Source: CAUZJF01 sp965248605
Lineage (GTDB): Bacteria > Chloroflexota > Dehalococcoidia > Lucifugimonadales > CAUZJF01
Length of the DNA: 64,000 bases
NCBI GenBank assembly: GCA_965248605.1
Contig: CBDFJV010000007.1
Location: 1,116,001 to 1,180,000, forward strand
Reading direction: 5' to 3'
Positions 45,393 through 56,248 of the stretch are shown here, one piece after another; position 1 is the stretch's first letter; the number at the start of each line of letters is the position of its first letter. The position numbers were made by a program, and so were the translations under genes. The notes under the pieces are model-generated. The model ran no database searches and was not told the origin of the DNA. It worked only from the letters and a program-made list of their open reading frames with translations.

Positions 45393-45679
45393 GGAGGGGC
45401 TGCGAGCATTGGCTGTGAGGCCTGGATCGCTTCGAGATCATCCGCGAAGTTGTCGTCTACTGGCAGTAGTCCTGTCTCTCTAAGCTTTGCAACGAGCTCT
45501 CCGAGAGTGACCCCTGGACGCCTCTCCGGTGGCTCGAGGGTTGCAACGGCCTCGCCGTTGCGCTCGATGATGAAGCTCTCGCCTCGATAGTAGACTCGGC
45601 TTAGGATGCCCGACAGCGACTTGGCGAGTTCGGTCGCCGTAATCTTTTCGTGTGTTCTAGTAGACGGGGCGTTGGTCAT
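45380..45679 (-). CDS. vapB: Phd/VapB-type antitoxin
   Basis: 99 residues from the ATG preceded by GGGAG (giving MTNAPSTRTHEK). KITATELAKSLSGILSRVYYRGESFIIERNGEAVATLEP is the Phd/YefM DNA-binding fold, and the acidic C-terminus would wrap the VapC active site. A run of TATCAGATAATC-like bases just upstream (45716-45742) may be its operator. Confidence 0.9.
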   Translation of the reverse strand: MTNAPSTRTHEKITATELAKSLSGILSRVYYRGESFIIERNGEAVATLEPPERRPGVTLGELVAKLRETGLLPVDDNFADDLEAIQASQPMLAAPPWDS

Positions 45680-45714
45680 GTCACTCCCGCATTGCTTTCT
45701 CCCGATCATGCTAC

Positions 45715-45745
45715 ATGATAATCAGATTATCTGATAATCTCAAGT
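45715..45745 (-). promoter_or_regulatory. Possible vapBC operator/promoter
   Basis: The stretch contains TGATAATCAGATTATCTGA, in which GATAATC and GATTATC are inverted, 37-60 bases before the vapB start. An AT-rich palindrome at this place is typical for autoregulated toxin-antitoxin promoters. Function is inferred. Confidence 0.5.
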
Positions 45746-45797
45746 ATCAAACAAGTGTTACTATGTCACGCGGACAGAACCATTGGAGTGCTGAAAA

Positions 45798-46469
45798 GTG
45801 TACGATTTCCACACCCACACTTTCCTGAGCGACGGCGCGCTAACGCCCATCGAGCTGATCCGACGGGCCCACGCGATCGGATACCGCGTCATCGCGGTTA
45901 CAGACCACGTAGGGCCGGGCAACATGGAGTGGGTCCTGAGCGCGTTGATCGAGGAATGTGGGGCCGCCAACCGTCGTTGGGACATCCGAGCTTTGCCCGG
46001 CGTGGAGATCACCCACTGCCCGAAGGAGGACATCGACGACCTGGCGAGGGAGGCGAAACGGATGGGCGCCAGGGTCGTCAACGTGCACGGCGAGACGATC
46101 ATGGAACCCGTCGAGCCCGGCACCAACGGGGCCGCGGTGAGGTCGTCGCACGTGGACATTCTCGCCCATCCAGGTTTGATCTCGCCGGAGGACGCTTCGA
46201 TCGCGGCCAGCAACGGGATATTCCTCGAGGTGTCGGCGCGAAAAGGCCACGGACTCGCCAACGGCCACGTGGTCGGCGTGGCGCGGCAGGCGGGCGCGAG
46301 GATGGTCCTCGACTCTGATGCCCACCAACCCGACGACTTGCTGACACGCGACTTCGCGATGGACGTCGCCAGGGGCGCCGGCTTTGGCCCGGACGACGCC
46401 GCGGCCCTTCTCGATTCGGCGCCCTTGGACCTGCTGGCCCGGATCGAGGTAGACCCTCCGGGTGGCTAG
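45798..46469 (+). CDS. PHP-domain phosphatase/phosphoesterase (histidinol phosphatase-like)
   Basis: A 223-residue protein from GTG. PHP motifs: YDFHTHTFLSDG (HxH), VIAVTDHVG, the Glu of ALPGVEITHC, VDILAHPGLI and VLDSDAHQPDDL, all metal ligands. It would hydrolyse a phosphate ester; the short form resembles histidinol phosphatase-like proteins. The next gene overlaps by 8 bases. Confidence 0.88.
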   Translation: MYDFHTHTFLSDGALTPIELIRRAHAIGYRVIAVTDHVGPGNMEWVLSALIEECGAANRRWDIRALPGVEITHCPKEDIDDLAREAKRMGARVVNVHGETIMEPVEPGTNGAAVRSSHVDILAHPGLISPEDASIAASNGIFLEVSARKGHGLANGHVVGVARQAGARMVLDSDAHQPDDLLTRDFAMDVARGAGFGPDDAAALLDSAPLDLLARIEVDPPGG

Positions 46470-47040
46470 CCCAGACGGAAGCTCCAAAGAGCCCGCCCGC
46501 CGCGTAGAGCTGAGGACCGAACGGCTCCTACTTCGCCCTTTCAGAACAGACGATGTCGATGCCATCCTGACACTCGCAAGCGACCCAGCCTGGTCGGACT
46601 ACCTCTTAGACGTCGCTCAGCCTTACTCCCGCCGTGACGCCGAGAAATACATCGCTCGGGCGCTGTTGGCTTCCTGGGAGACGACCCCCTCTTTCGCCAT
46701 CGTCTTGGGGACCGAGGTTATCGGCGAGGTCTATCTCGGCATCGACACCAAGAACGAAACAGCAGAGCTCGGCTACGCGATAGGCCGAGCGCAGTGGGGT
46801 AAGGGCTTCGCCACCGAGGCTGCCATGGCGGTGATCGATTGGGGGTTCCGGACCTATGATCTGGCGAAGATCTATGGTGTCACGGACCCGCGCAACGAGC
46901 GCTCCGCGCGGGTAATGGTGAAGGCGGGCATGACTGCCGAAGGGGTCTTGCGGGATCAGGTGAAGGGGCGGGGTGGGAGATTGGATGCCGCCTACTACGG
47001 CATCCTTCGCGAAGAGCGGCACGGACTACAATCGCTTTGA
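46462..47040 (+). CDS. GNAT acetyltransferase, RimJ/RimL type
   Basis: A 192-residue protein. ELRTERLLLRPFRTDDVDAI is the usual start, GYAIGRAQWGKGFATEA is motif A binding acetyl-CoA, and NERSARVMVKAGMTAEGVLR is motif B. It acetylates an amine, perhaps a protein N-terminus or amino acid. It overlaps the PHP gene by 8 bases, so they are co-transcribed. Confidence 0.9.
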   Translation: MASPDGSSKEPARRVELRTERLLLRPFRTDDVDAILTLASDPAWSDYLLDVAQPYSRRDAEKYIARALLASWETTPSFAIVLGTEVIGEVYLGIDTKNETAELGYAIGRAQWGKGFATEAAMAVIDWGFRTYDLAKIYGVTDPRNERSARVMVKAGMTAEGVLRDQVKGRGGRLDAAYYGILREERHGLQSL

Positions 47041-47080
47041 AGCGTGATCTGGAGATACGGGGTTGCTTGGCAGACCTCCG

Positions 47081-47109
47081 GTAGGGGCGTCTCGATGCTG
47101 CATCGGGAC
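47081..47109. repeat. GTAGGGGC palindrome, TCTCGATGC arms
   Basis: GTAGGGGCGTCTCGATGC followed by TGCATCGGGAC. One arm carries a T for C change, so the hairpin keeps a G-T pair. Confidence 0.65.
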
Positions 47110-47307
47110 ACGGCGTTCCGACTCAAATAGGAATGTTACCGAAGGGGCGGAATGTTTTGACGGTTCACTCGAATGAAAATGTTTACCGGGAAGGCCAGCC
47201 CTCTCGCCTTACTTCTGTCCGGATTTATTGGTGTCTTGGATTGGGGTCATAATAAGCCCCCGGCAGCGTCCCTGGCCATGGGCGTCCTATCCGCACCTTG
47301 CAGCCCC

Positions 47308-47640
47308 TTAGCTGACGAGGGTGCCGAGCTTCTGGATGACTTCGGTCATGGTGTGCGGCGGTAGCTTACACAGAAACTCCGACCTTCTGGCCCGCCAGTC
47401 GAGGTTCTTTACCTGGTCGGAAAGAACGACTCCTTCCACCTCTAGGCCGTCAGGGACCACGACCTCGAAGGGATAGCCTTTGGCTTGCCTCGTAACAGGG
47501 CATAAGATGGCGAGGCCGACTTTCGCGTTGTAGGTCCTTGGTGAGATTACCACGGTCGGTCTTCGACCGGCTTGCTCGTGCCCTGCCTGGGGATCGAACG
47601 CAAGCCAGACCACATCGCCGCGGCTGGGAGCGTACGTCAC
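47308..47640 (-). CDS. mazF: MazF-type endoribonuclease toxin
   Basis: A 110-residue protein. RGDVVWLAFDPQAGHEQAGRRPTVVIS is the MazF start with its conserved Arg, and AILCPVTRQ and GVVLSDQVKNLDWRARR are the later core motifs. GTG start directly after the mazE stop. It would cut mRNA at specific sites. The context with mazE is complete. Confidence 0.94.
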   Translation of the reverse strand: MTYAPSRGDVVWLAFDPQAGHEQAGRRPTVVISPRTYNAKVGLAILCPVTRQAKGYPFEVVVPDGLEVEGVVLSDQVKNLDWRARRSEFLCKLPPHTMTEVIQKLGTLVS

Positions 47641-47904
47641 CTACCAGGCCTCGTCGCCGACGACGGGCCCAGTAGACACCTCGGCGTGCAGGTTGTCCTG
47701 TGTCACCTCTGCCAGGAGTCCTTCTAGCGTATACGGGTTCCGTTCCGCTGGCGAAACAAGGAGTCGGCCGTCAACCAACGAGATGTCCACCTCCCTATCC
47801 TTGTCGATGCCAAGCTCCCTAGCGAACACCTTGGGAATCCTGATTGCCAGGCTGTTGCCCCATTTCTGAACTTCGCTTCGCAATTTGCCCCCTTGGGAGT
47901 CCAT
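47641..47904 (-). CDS. mazE: MazE/AbrB-type antitoxin
   Basis: 87 residues from the ATG giving MDSQGGKLRSEV; an ATG 21 bases upstream with AGGCAG before it is an alternative. VQKWGNSLAIRIPKVFARELGI is the swapped-hairpin AbrB fold of MazE, followed by an acidic tail that would block MazF. ATGTAT and ATACAT around the start form an inverted repeat that may be the operator. Confidence 0.9.
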   Translation of the reverse strand: MDSQGGKLRSEVQKWGNSLAIRIPKVFARELGIDKDREVDISLVDGRLLVSPAERNPYTLEGLLAEVTQDNLHAEVSTGPVVGDEAW

Positions 47905-48125
47905 GTATATACAAAGATGATACATCTGCCTGGGGCGCATACGCAAGCTCCCGCTCCGATTTCAGATACTCCAACGCCCTTGCGAGCGCGTTCCAGAAGC
48001 CGCCGGCCCCGGCCCCGATCGGCCTGGAAGCTGTGTCGCCGCCAACGAGAACCACGACAACGATATCGGTGGGTGGACGCCGAGAGGGCGAGTCCCTGTG
48101 TTCAGGAACGCTGCCAAGATTCGTC

Positions 48126-48154
48126 TTGACTTGATCGGGACCATCTCATATAAT
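48126..48154 (+). promoter_or_regulatory. Strong sigma-70 type promoter of the 23S rRNA gene
   Basis: TTGACT (48126-48131) and a perfect TATAAT (48149-48154) are separated by exactly 17 bases. It is the best promoter seen in the window and points to the 23S gene. Confidence 0.88.
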
Positions 48155-48229
48155 CGTGGATACCGCATCGACTCAGCCTATGCGAGACAATATTCCATAG
48201 CATAAAGCCCGTAACGGCAATTCCTCAGC

Positions 48230-48260
48230 GACGGCTGGGACTGCTCAGCCGTCTTTTTTT
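48230..48260 (+). promoter_or_regulatory. Leader hairpin with T-run before boxA
   Basis: GACGGCTG and CAGCCGTC form a perfect 8-pair stem around GGACTGCT, followed by seven T. It looks like an intrinsic terminator yet lies in the rRNA leader, directly before boxA. It could act like boxB or as an attenuator overridden by antitermination. Confidence 0.75.
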
Positions 48261-48271
48261 GCTCTTTAACA
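48260..48271 (+). promoter_or_regulatory. boxA antitermination site
   Basis: TGCTCTTTAACA matches the rRNA boxA of E. coli at every position. In the RNA it binds NusB/NusE and prevents early termination. Confidence 0.85.
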
Positions 48272-48310
48272 ACTGAATCCTGCGCGAAAAAATAAACGAT
48301 CCTTAATGTG

Positions 48311-51460
<3,150 letters not shown>

Positions 51461-51519
51461 ACATTTAGGGTCGTTTATTCGAAGACGTCAGTCAGGATTC
51501 AGTGTTAACATACGCTCAT

Positions 51520-51594
<75 letters not shown>

Positions 51595-51605
51595 TGAAAC
51601 AAGAA

Positions 51606-51639
51606 GGGGGCTCCCGACATCGGGAGCCCCCTTGCGTTT
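51606..51639 (+). terminator. Intrinsic terminator after tRNA-fMet
   Basis: GGGGGCTCCCG and CGGGAGCCCCC pair perfectly around ACAT, followed by TTGCGTTT. It closes the 23S-tRNA unit and also faces the end of the leftward SLOG gene. Confidence 0.88.
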
Positions 51640-51657
51640 CCATGGAAGGCCTTCCGC

Positions 51658-52200
51658 TTATACGAGGGTTCCTTGGACCGGCATAGGGCGTTCAGCCTCG
51701 ATGCGCCGCTCGAGTTTGGCTTGATCGTGGAGAGGGAGCATCGATACGAGCATATTCCAGCTAGACGGCCGTTCCAAGGTCACGAATCGCTTCTCTGAGG
51801 AGAGATAGACGACGACTCGCTTGCTGGACGAGACAAGGCGGTAAACGTTAAGGAGAGTACCAATGCTCTTGCCGTCCCAGAGCATGAGGCCAATCGAAGC
51901 TTCCTTGGCCATCTCCCGATCTTTGACGGAGTAATAGTCGTATCCTTTTGTCGTTCCGGGGACAGCAATGTCGCGGGTAGTCCAGTTCCCAACGTTGTTT
52001 CTACACGAACCGTTCGTGCAGTAAACCACGACATCCTCGTAGTTGAAGCTGTTCAAGTACGACTGGACAGCCTTGTCCGCTCCGTTGGCGTCGCCAATCA
52101 AGACCGACAGTTGCGCGTCAACGATGCGATCGAGATGCGCCAGAACTTCCGAGTTCAACCTGGCGAAGCGTCTTGAGCCGCCAACGAAAACCTTTGTCAT
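51658..52200 (-). CDS. SLOG-superfamily (DUF2493/YspA-like) protein
   Basis: 180 residues from the ATG that overlaps the stop of the phosphoribosyltransferase gene (TGATG). KVFVGGSRRF is the nucleotide-loop start of SLOG folds, and LIGDANGADKAVQSYL is the second signature; a variable segment with two cysteines (YCTNGSCRNN) and a C-terminal strand with VVVYLSSEK follow. SLOG proteins bind nucleotides or nucleotide-derived signals; the ligand is unknown. Coupled translation with a PRPP-binding partner points to a joint nucleotide-linked role. Confidence 0.8.
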   Translation of the reverse strand: MTKVFVGGSRRFARLNSEVLAHLDRIVDAQLSVLIGDANGADKAVQSYLNSFNYEDVVVYCTNGSCRNNVGNWTTRDIAVPGTTKGYDYYSVKDREMAKEASIGLMLWDGKSIGTLLNVYRLVSSSKRVVVYLSSEKRFVTLERPSSWNMLVSMLPLHDQAKLERRIEAERPMPVQGTLV

Positions 52201-52378
52201 CACCCTCTTTTGGTCCGAGTGATCGCCAGGGCATACACTGATGCCGCGCCGCCGTCTTCGTACACACTGTGAGTGATCGCGTTCATGGTCGCCCCAGAGC
52301 GGTAAAGGTCGTCCAACAAAAGGACCTTTTGTGAAGGGCGGAGAGATAATGTACCACCTGGGCGGTCGAGCGCTGAGA
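52200..52378 (-). pseudogene. Phosphoribosyltransferase, C-terminal remnant cut by IS21
   Basis: Only ~58 residues remain: KVLLLDDLYRSGATMNAI is the PRPP-binding loop of ComFC-like phosphoribosyltransferases, ending in ALAITRTKRG and a stop overlapping the next gene. The N-terminus is replaced by the left end of the IS21 element, and nothing like it is seen beyond the other end, so a deletion accompanied or followed the insertion. Confidence 0.85.
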
Positions 52379-52410
52379 TGTGGCGCTTGAAAACTGTACC
52401 GCCTGTCGCC

Positions 52411-52440
52411 TTCAATCAGGAACGACCGAACCTGATTGAA
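52411..52440 (+). promoter_or_regulatory. Perfect inverted repeat before istA
   Basis: TTCAATCAGG and CCTGATTGAA are exact mirror arms around AACGACCGAA. In RNA they form a 10-pair hairpin ending 10 bases before the istA ATG and including the first bases of its ribosome site, so it may damp translation from readthrough transcripts. Confidence 0.7.
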
Positions 52441-52450
52441 GGTGGATTGG

Positions 52451-53950
52451 ATGTACAAGGTGGAGATGTACCTGCGAGTTCGCAGGGCTTGTTTCGTCGA
52501 AGGGATGAGCGTCCGAGAGGCGGCCCGAGTGTTCGGGCTACACCGGGACACGGTGCGCAAGATGCTCGAGTACTCCGTGCCCCCAGGGTATCGACGGCAA
52601 CGACCGGCTCGCAGACCGAAGCTCGATCCATATAAGGGTGTGATGGACCAGATCCTGGAGCAGGATCTGAGCTCACCGAAGAAGCAGCGTCACACCGCCA
52701 AGCGTATCTACGAACGGCTCAGAGACGAACACGGCTTCCCCGGCAAGTACACGATAGTCAAAGACTACGTTCGAGAACGCCGTCGTCATACCCGCGAGAT
52801 GTTCGTACCACTGTCCCATTCCCCGGGACATGCCCAGTGCGACTACGGCGAAGCTCGAGTGATCATCGGCGGAGTGGAACGCAAAGCCCACTACTTCGCC
52901 CTGGACCTCCCTCACAGCGACGGGTGCTATGTGAAGGCGTATCCCGCCGAGACGACGGAGTCATTCTGCGACGGACACGTCTCCGCCTTCGCGTTCCTGG
53001 GCGGAGTGCCTCAGAGCATCCTCTACGACAACACCACGCTCGCGGTAGCCAGAATCCTGGGAGATGGTCGCCGGCAGCGGACCAGGGTGTTCTCCGAGCT
53101 TCAGTCCCACTACCTGTTCGAGGACCGGTTCGGCCGTCCAGGCAAAGGGAACGATAAGGGCAAAGTAGAAGGTCTGGTCGGCTATGTCCGCCGGAACTTC
53201 CTGGTGCCCATTCCATCGTTCGAGAGCTTCGATGCCCTCAATGCTCATCTGGAGCAACACTGCCTCAGACGGTTCGAAGATCGACTCCGCGGCCACAACG
53301 AGACGATAGGAGAACGGCTGGAGCGGGACCTGGAGAAGTTGCTGCTTCTGCCGGCCGTACCGTACGACGCCAGCGACAAGCACGCGACGAGGGTCAGTTC
53401 TCTGTCCCTGGTCAGATACCGGACCAATGACTATTCGGTCCCGGTGGCCTACGGTCATCGGGACGTTGTGGTCCGCGGATATGTACATGAGGTTGTGATC
53501 AGCTGTGGCGCTGAAGTCATCGCCCGCCATCGGCGGTCCTACGATCGAGACGACTTCGTCTTCGACCCTCTCCATTACCTGCCGCTCCTTGAGAAGAAGA
53601 CGAGGGCATTGGATCAGGCGGCGCCGCTGGTTGGATGGGAGTTGCCCGAGGAGTTCGGAGTGTTGCGGCGGCTGCTGGAGTCTCGGATGGGCAAGCGAGG
53701 AAAGAGGGAGTTCGTGCAGGTGCTCAGACTGATGGAGAACTTCCAGCCGGAAGAAGTCCACGACGCCGTACGAGACGCCATTCGACTCGGGGCTGTGAGC
53801 TTCGATGCTGTCAAGCACCTGGTGCTGTGCAGGATCGAGGGTCGACCGCCTAGACTCGACATGGAGTTGTACCCGTATCTGCCCAGGACCAACGTTGCAA
53901 CAACCTCGACCAGGGACTACATGGCTCTCCTGGCGGGGAGCCGGTCATGA
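52451..53950 (+). CDS. istA: IS21 transposase IstA
   Basis: 499 residues from the ATG after AAGGTGG (a TTG 15 bases upstream is possible). The N-terminal HTH is SVREAARVFGLHRDTVRKML. The catalytic core has Asp in GHAQCDYGEARV, Asp in SILYDNTTLAV and Glu in NDKGKVEGLVGYVRR. The C-terminal beta domain ends at GSRS. It cuts and joins the element ends. The frame is intact and overlaps istB by 4 bases. Confidence 0.95.
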   Translation: MYKVEMYLRVRRACFVEGMSVREAARVFGLHRDTVRKMLEYSVPPGYRRQRPARRPKLDPYKGVMDQILEQDLSSPKKQRHTAKRIYERLRDEHGFPGKYTIVKDYVRERRRHTREMFVPLSHSPGHAQCDYGEARVIIGGVERKAHYFALDLPHSDGCYVKAYPAETTESFCDGHVSAFAFLGGVPQSILYDNTTLAVARILGDGRRQRTRVFSELQSHYLFEDRFGRPGKGNDKGKVEGLVGYVRRNFLVPIPSFESFDALNAHLEQHCLRRFEDRLRGHNETIGERLERDLEKLLLLPAVPYDASDKHATRVSSLSLVRYRTNDYSVPVAYGHRDVVVRGYVHEVVISCGAEVIARHRRSYDRDDFVFDPLHYLPLLEKKTRALDQAAPLVGWELPEEFGVLRRLLESRMGKRGKREFVQVLRLMENFQPEEVHDAVRDAIRLGAVSFDAVKHLVLCRIEGRPPRLDMELYPYLPRTNVATTSTRDYMALLAGSRS

Positions 53951-54714
53951 CCAACAAGTCCACGATGTTGCTCGAACACAACCTCAAGCAACTCAAGCTC
54001 CCCACGTTCCTGAGGGAGTACGACAAGCTGGCATCCCAGTGTGCGAGTGAGGGAGCTGACCATCCGGACTACCTGCTGCGACTATCGGAGTTGGAGCTGA
54101 TCGACCGTCACCATCGCATGGTGGAACGTCGGATCAAAGCAGCCCGCTTCCCGACGACCAAGAGCCTCGACACCTTCGACTTCCTGTCTATGCCGTCCCT
54201 GAACAAGGCTCTGGTTCTGGAGCTGGCACGATGCGAGTACATCGAGCGCCCCCACAACGTCATCGCTCTCGGCAACAGTGGCACCGGCAAGACCCATATC
54301 GCCCTCGGTCTCGGTCTGGCTGCGTGTCAGAGGGGACTGTCCGTGGGCTTCACCACCGCCGCTGCTCTGGTTCACGAGCTGATCGAGGCCAGGGACGAAC
54401 GGCGTCTGCTCAACCTGCAGAGAAGGCTCGCACGACTCAAGCTTCTGATCATCGACGAACTGGGCTTCGTGCCCTTGTCCAAGACTGGCGCCGAGCTCCT
54501 CTTCGAGGTGTTCAGCCAGCGTTACGAGCGTGGATCGGTCCTGGTGACCTCCAACCTGCCCTTCGTCGAGTGGACCGAGGTGTTCGGCTCTGAACGGCTG
54601 ACCGGAGCTCTCCTCGACCGCCTCACCCACCATGTCGACATCCTGGAGATGAACGGGGACAGCTACCGACTCAAGCACAGCAAGAAGACTTCTGGCCGCC
54701 AGCTATCTGACTGA
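53947..54714 (+). CDS. istB: IS21 helper ATPase IstB
   Basis: A 255-residue AAA+ protein. Walker A is ALGNSGTGKTHIA, Walker B LLIIDELGF, and the sensor-like SNLPF and RLTHHVDILEM near the end are typical. It binds DNA and activates IstA at the target. The frame is intact, so the element could be active. Confidence 0.95.
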   Translation: MTNKSTMLLEHNLKQLKLPTFLREYDKLASQCASEGADHPDYLLRLSELELIDRHHRMVERRIKAARFPTTKSLDTFDFLSMPSLNKALVLELARCEYIERPHNVIALGNSGTGKTHIALGLGLAACQRGLSVGFTTAAALVHELIEARDERRLLNLQRRLARLKLLIIDELGFVPLSKTGAELLFEVFSQRYERGSVLVTSNLPFVEWTEVFGSERLTGALLDRLTHHVDILEMNGDSYRLKHSKKTSGRQLSD

Positions 54715-54816
54715 GCCTGATCTCCAACGCCCCACGAACCTTGATGCCCATTCTACGGCGTTCAGTGGTACAGTTTTGCTCCGCCCCGCTGGTACGTTTT
54801 CACACCGCCCTTGACA

Positions 54817-55099
54817 CCCGTAGGGTCGGTCCGTTGGAAAGACTGTTGTCTACCGACAGAAAAGGACCGACCGTGGGGTCGGTCCGCTGGAAAGACTGTG
54901 TCTACCAACAGAAATCGACCGACCGTGGGGTCCGTCCCTCGGCCCCATTATAGTACATGCGTTCTTGTTATGTCAAGGAGATACACTAAACCAACAGCTA
55001 TGGACGCGTCGTACACGCGTAGCCAGCGCCCCTGCTCGCCGTATCTTTGGTAGGTCGATTGCTGATGCTACAATCATGCGACGGCTGGTATATGAGCTA
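54817..55099. repeat. Tandem palindromic repeat region
   Basis: Two units of about 53 bases, each GGGTCGGTCCG(T/C)TGGAAAGACTG...GACCGACCGTG, plus a partial third, lie at 54822-54938. Their edges GGTCGGTC and GACCGACC are mirror images. A 29-base motif starting TATAGTACATGCGTTCT follows (54949-54977), a near copy of 32924-32952. Confidence 0.7.
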
Positions 55100-55849
55100 A
55101 TGAGACTGGCGGGCAAAGTCGCTTTGATCACCGGAGGCGCGCTTGGACAGGGCGCGGCCGAGGCTCGGCTGTTTGCCCGAGAGGGGTGCCGCGTGATGGT
55201 CGCGGACGTGCTCGAGAACGAGGGGACTTCCGTCGCGGACGCGATCAGAAGCGCCGGTGGCGACGCAGCGTTCGTCAAGCTCGACGTCTCCGAAGAGTCC
55301 GAATGGCGCGATGCCATAGCCTTGACCGTCGAGCGCTTTGGCAAGCTCGACGTTCTGGTGAACAACGCCGGCATATGGCGGATGACTCCAGTGGAGCTAA
55401 CGACCGTCGATGAGTGGAACGAGGTAATGGCCGTCAACGCTCGGGGGGTGTTCCTGGGGACCAAGCACGCTATTCCCGCGATGAGAGAAGCGGGTGGCGG
55501 CTCCATCGTGAACATCTCGTCGACGACAGGGCTCATCGGAGGCGAGCAAGGTAGCGCTTATGGCGCCTCCAAGGGCGCTATCAGGTCAGTCACAAAGTTT
55601 ACGGCTGTTCAACATGCCCGGGACGGCATTCGTGCAAACTCCATACATCCCGGCTCCGTCGACACGCAGATGATCGCCGCCAATATCGGGACCCCCGAAG
55701 GCCGGGCGACGTCAATCTCACGGATTCCGATGGGCCGGATTGGGACGGTCGAAGACGTCGCCTACGGAGTGTTGTTTCTGGCGTCCGACGAGTCGTCGTT
55801 CATTACAGGCGCCGAGCTCGTCATCGACGGCGGGATGACGGCGCAATAG
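55100..55849 (+). CDS. Short-chain dehydrogenase/reductase
   Basis: 249 residues from the ATG giving MRLAGKVALITGG. Cofactor motif TGGALGQG, acidic residue VADVLE after strand 2 (favouring NAD), NNAGIW, catalytic Ser in VNISSTTG and YGASK, and the C-terminal GAELVIDGG. It oxidises or reduces an alcohol or ketone; substrate unknown. It stands alone. Confidence 0.93.
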   Translation: MRLAGKVALITGGALGQGAAEARLFAREGCRVMVADVLENEGTSVADAIRSAGGDAAFVKLDVSEESEWRDAIALTVERFGKLDVLVNNAGIWRMTPVELTTVDEWNEVMAVNARGVFLGTKHAIPAMREAGGGSIVNISSTTGLIGGEQGSAYGASKGAIRSVTKFTAVQHARDGIRANSIHPGSVDTQMIAANIGTPEGRATSISRIPMGRIGTVEDVAYGVLFLASDESSFITGAELVIDGGMTAQ

Positions 55850-56248
55850 AGGGCGCGGCGCGCGGCCGTATTCGCGGTCGGGCGCATGGCCATGCGCCCC
55901 TACGAAAGCGGGATCGGGCGCCCTATGCCGCATCGAGGGTCTTGCGTGTACCTTCTCAGCGTCGCACGAACAGGGCGACGGAGAGAGGGCAGGTCTCAGA
56001 CCTGCCCCTACCAGAGTCGACCCCATGCTACATCGGGGTTATGGAGTACACGTGCAGGCGTTGCACGAACAACGCGACGGAAGGAGGGCAGGTCTTAGAC
56101 AGCATGGCTAGGCCCGCGCCTGTGATGGAGCGATCTGTGCAGCGTCGGAGTGCCATGTCGGTGCTTTTGCGGGTAGGTCTGTGTCCCGGGAGGCTGTTCG
56201 ATTAATCCGCCGGATCTTCTATCGCATCTGGAAGACGTTAGGCCGATC
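55850..56248. other. Intergenic region with palindromes
   Basis: GGGCGCATGGCCATGCGCCCC-TAC (55880-55903) and GGGCAGGTCTCAGACCTGCC-CCTAC (55987-56011) are both of the GTAGGGGC-edge type with unlike arms. A direct repeat of GTTGCACGAACA-like bases with GCGACGGA lies at about 55964 and 56056. No gene is seen. Confidence 0.6.

Larger units (their letters stand above)
52379..54816 (+). mobile_element. IS21-family insertion sequence
   Basis: It has the two-gene istA-istB order. Ends are TGTGGCGCTTGAAAACTGTACC at left and, reversed, TGTCAAGGGCGGTGTGAAAA then CGTACC at right; AAAACTGTACC recurs inside the right end (near 54768), as in the multiple terminal repeats of IS21. Flanking bases (CTGAGA left, CCCGTAG right) show no clear target duplication. 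Confidence 0.9.

Noticed and set aside
51461..51519. 5S rRNA after 23S
   Set aside because: The space before the tRNA is only 59 bases and holds the 3' half of the 23S processing stem.
54817..55099. N-terminal half of the broken phosphoribosyltransferase beyond the IS21 element
   Set aside because: The sequence there is tandem palindromic repeats with no matching frame on either strand.
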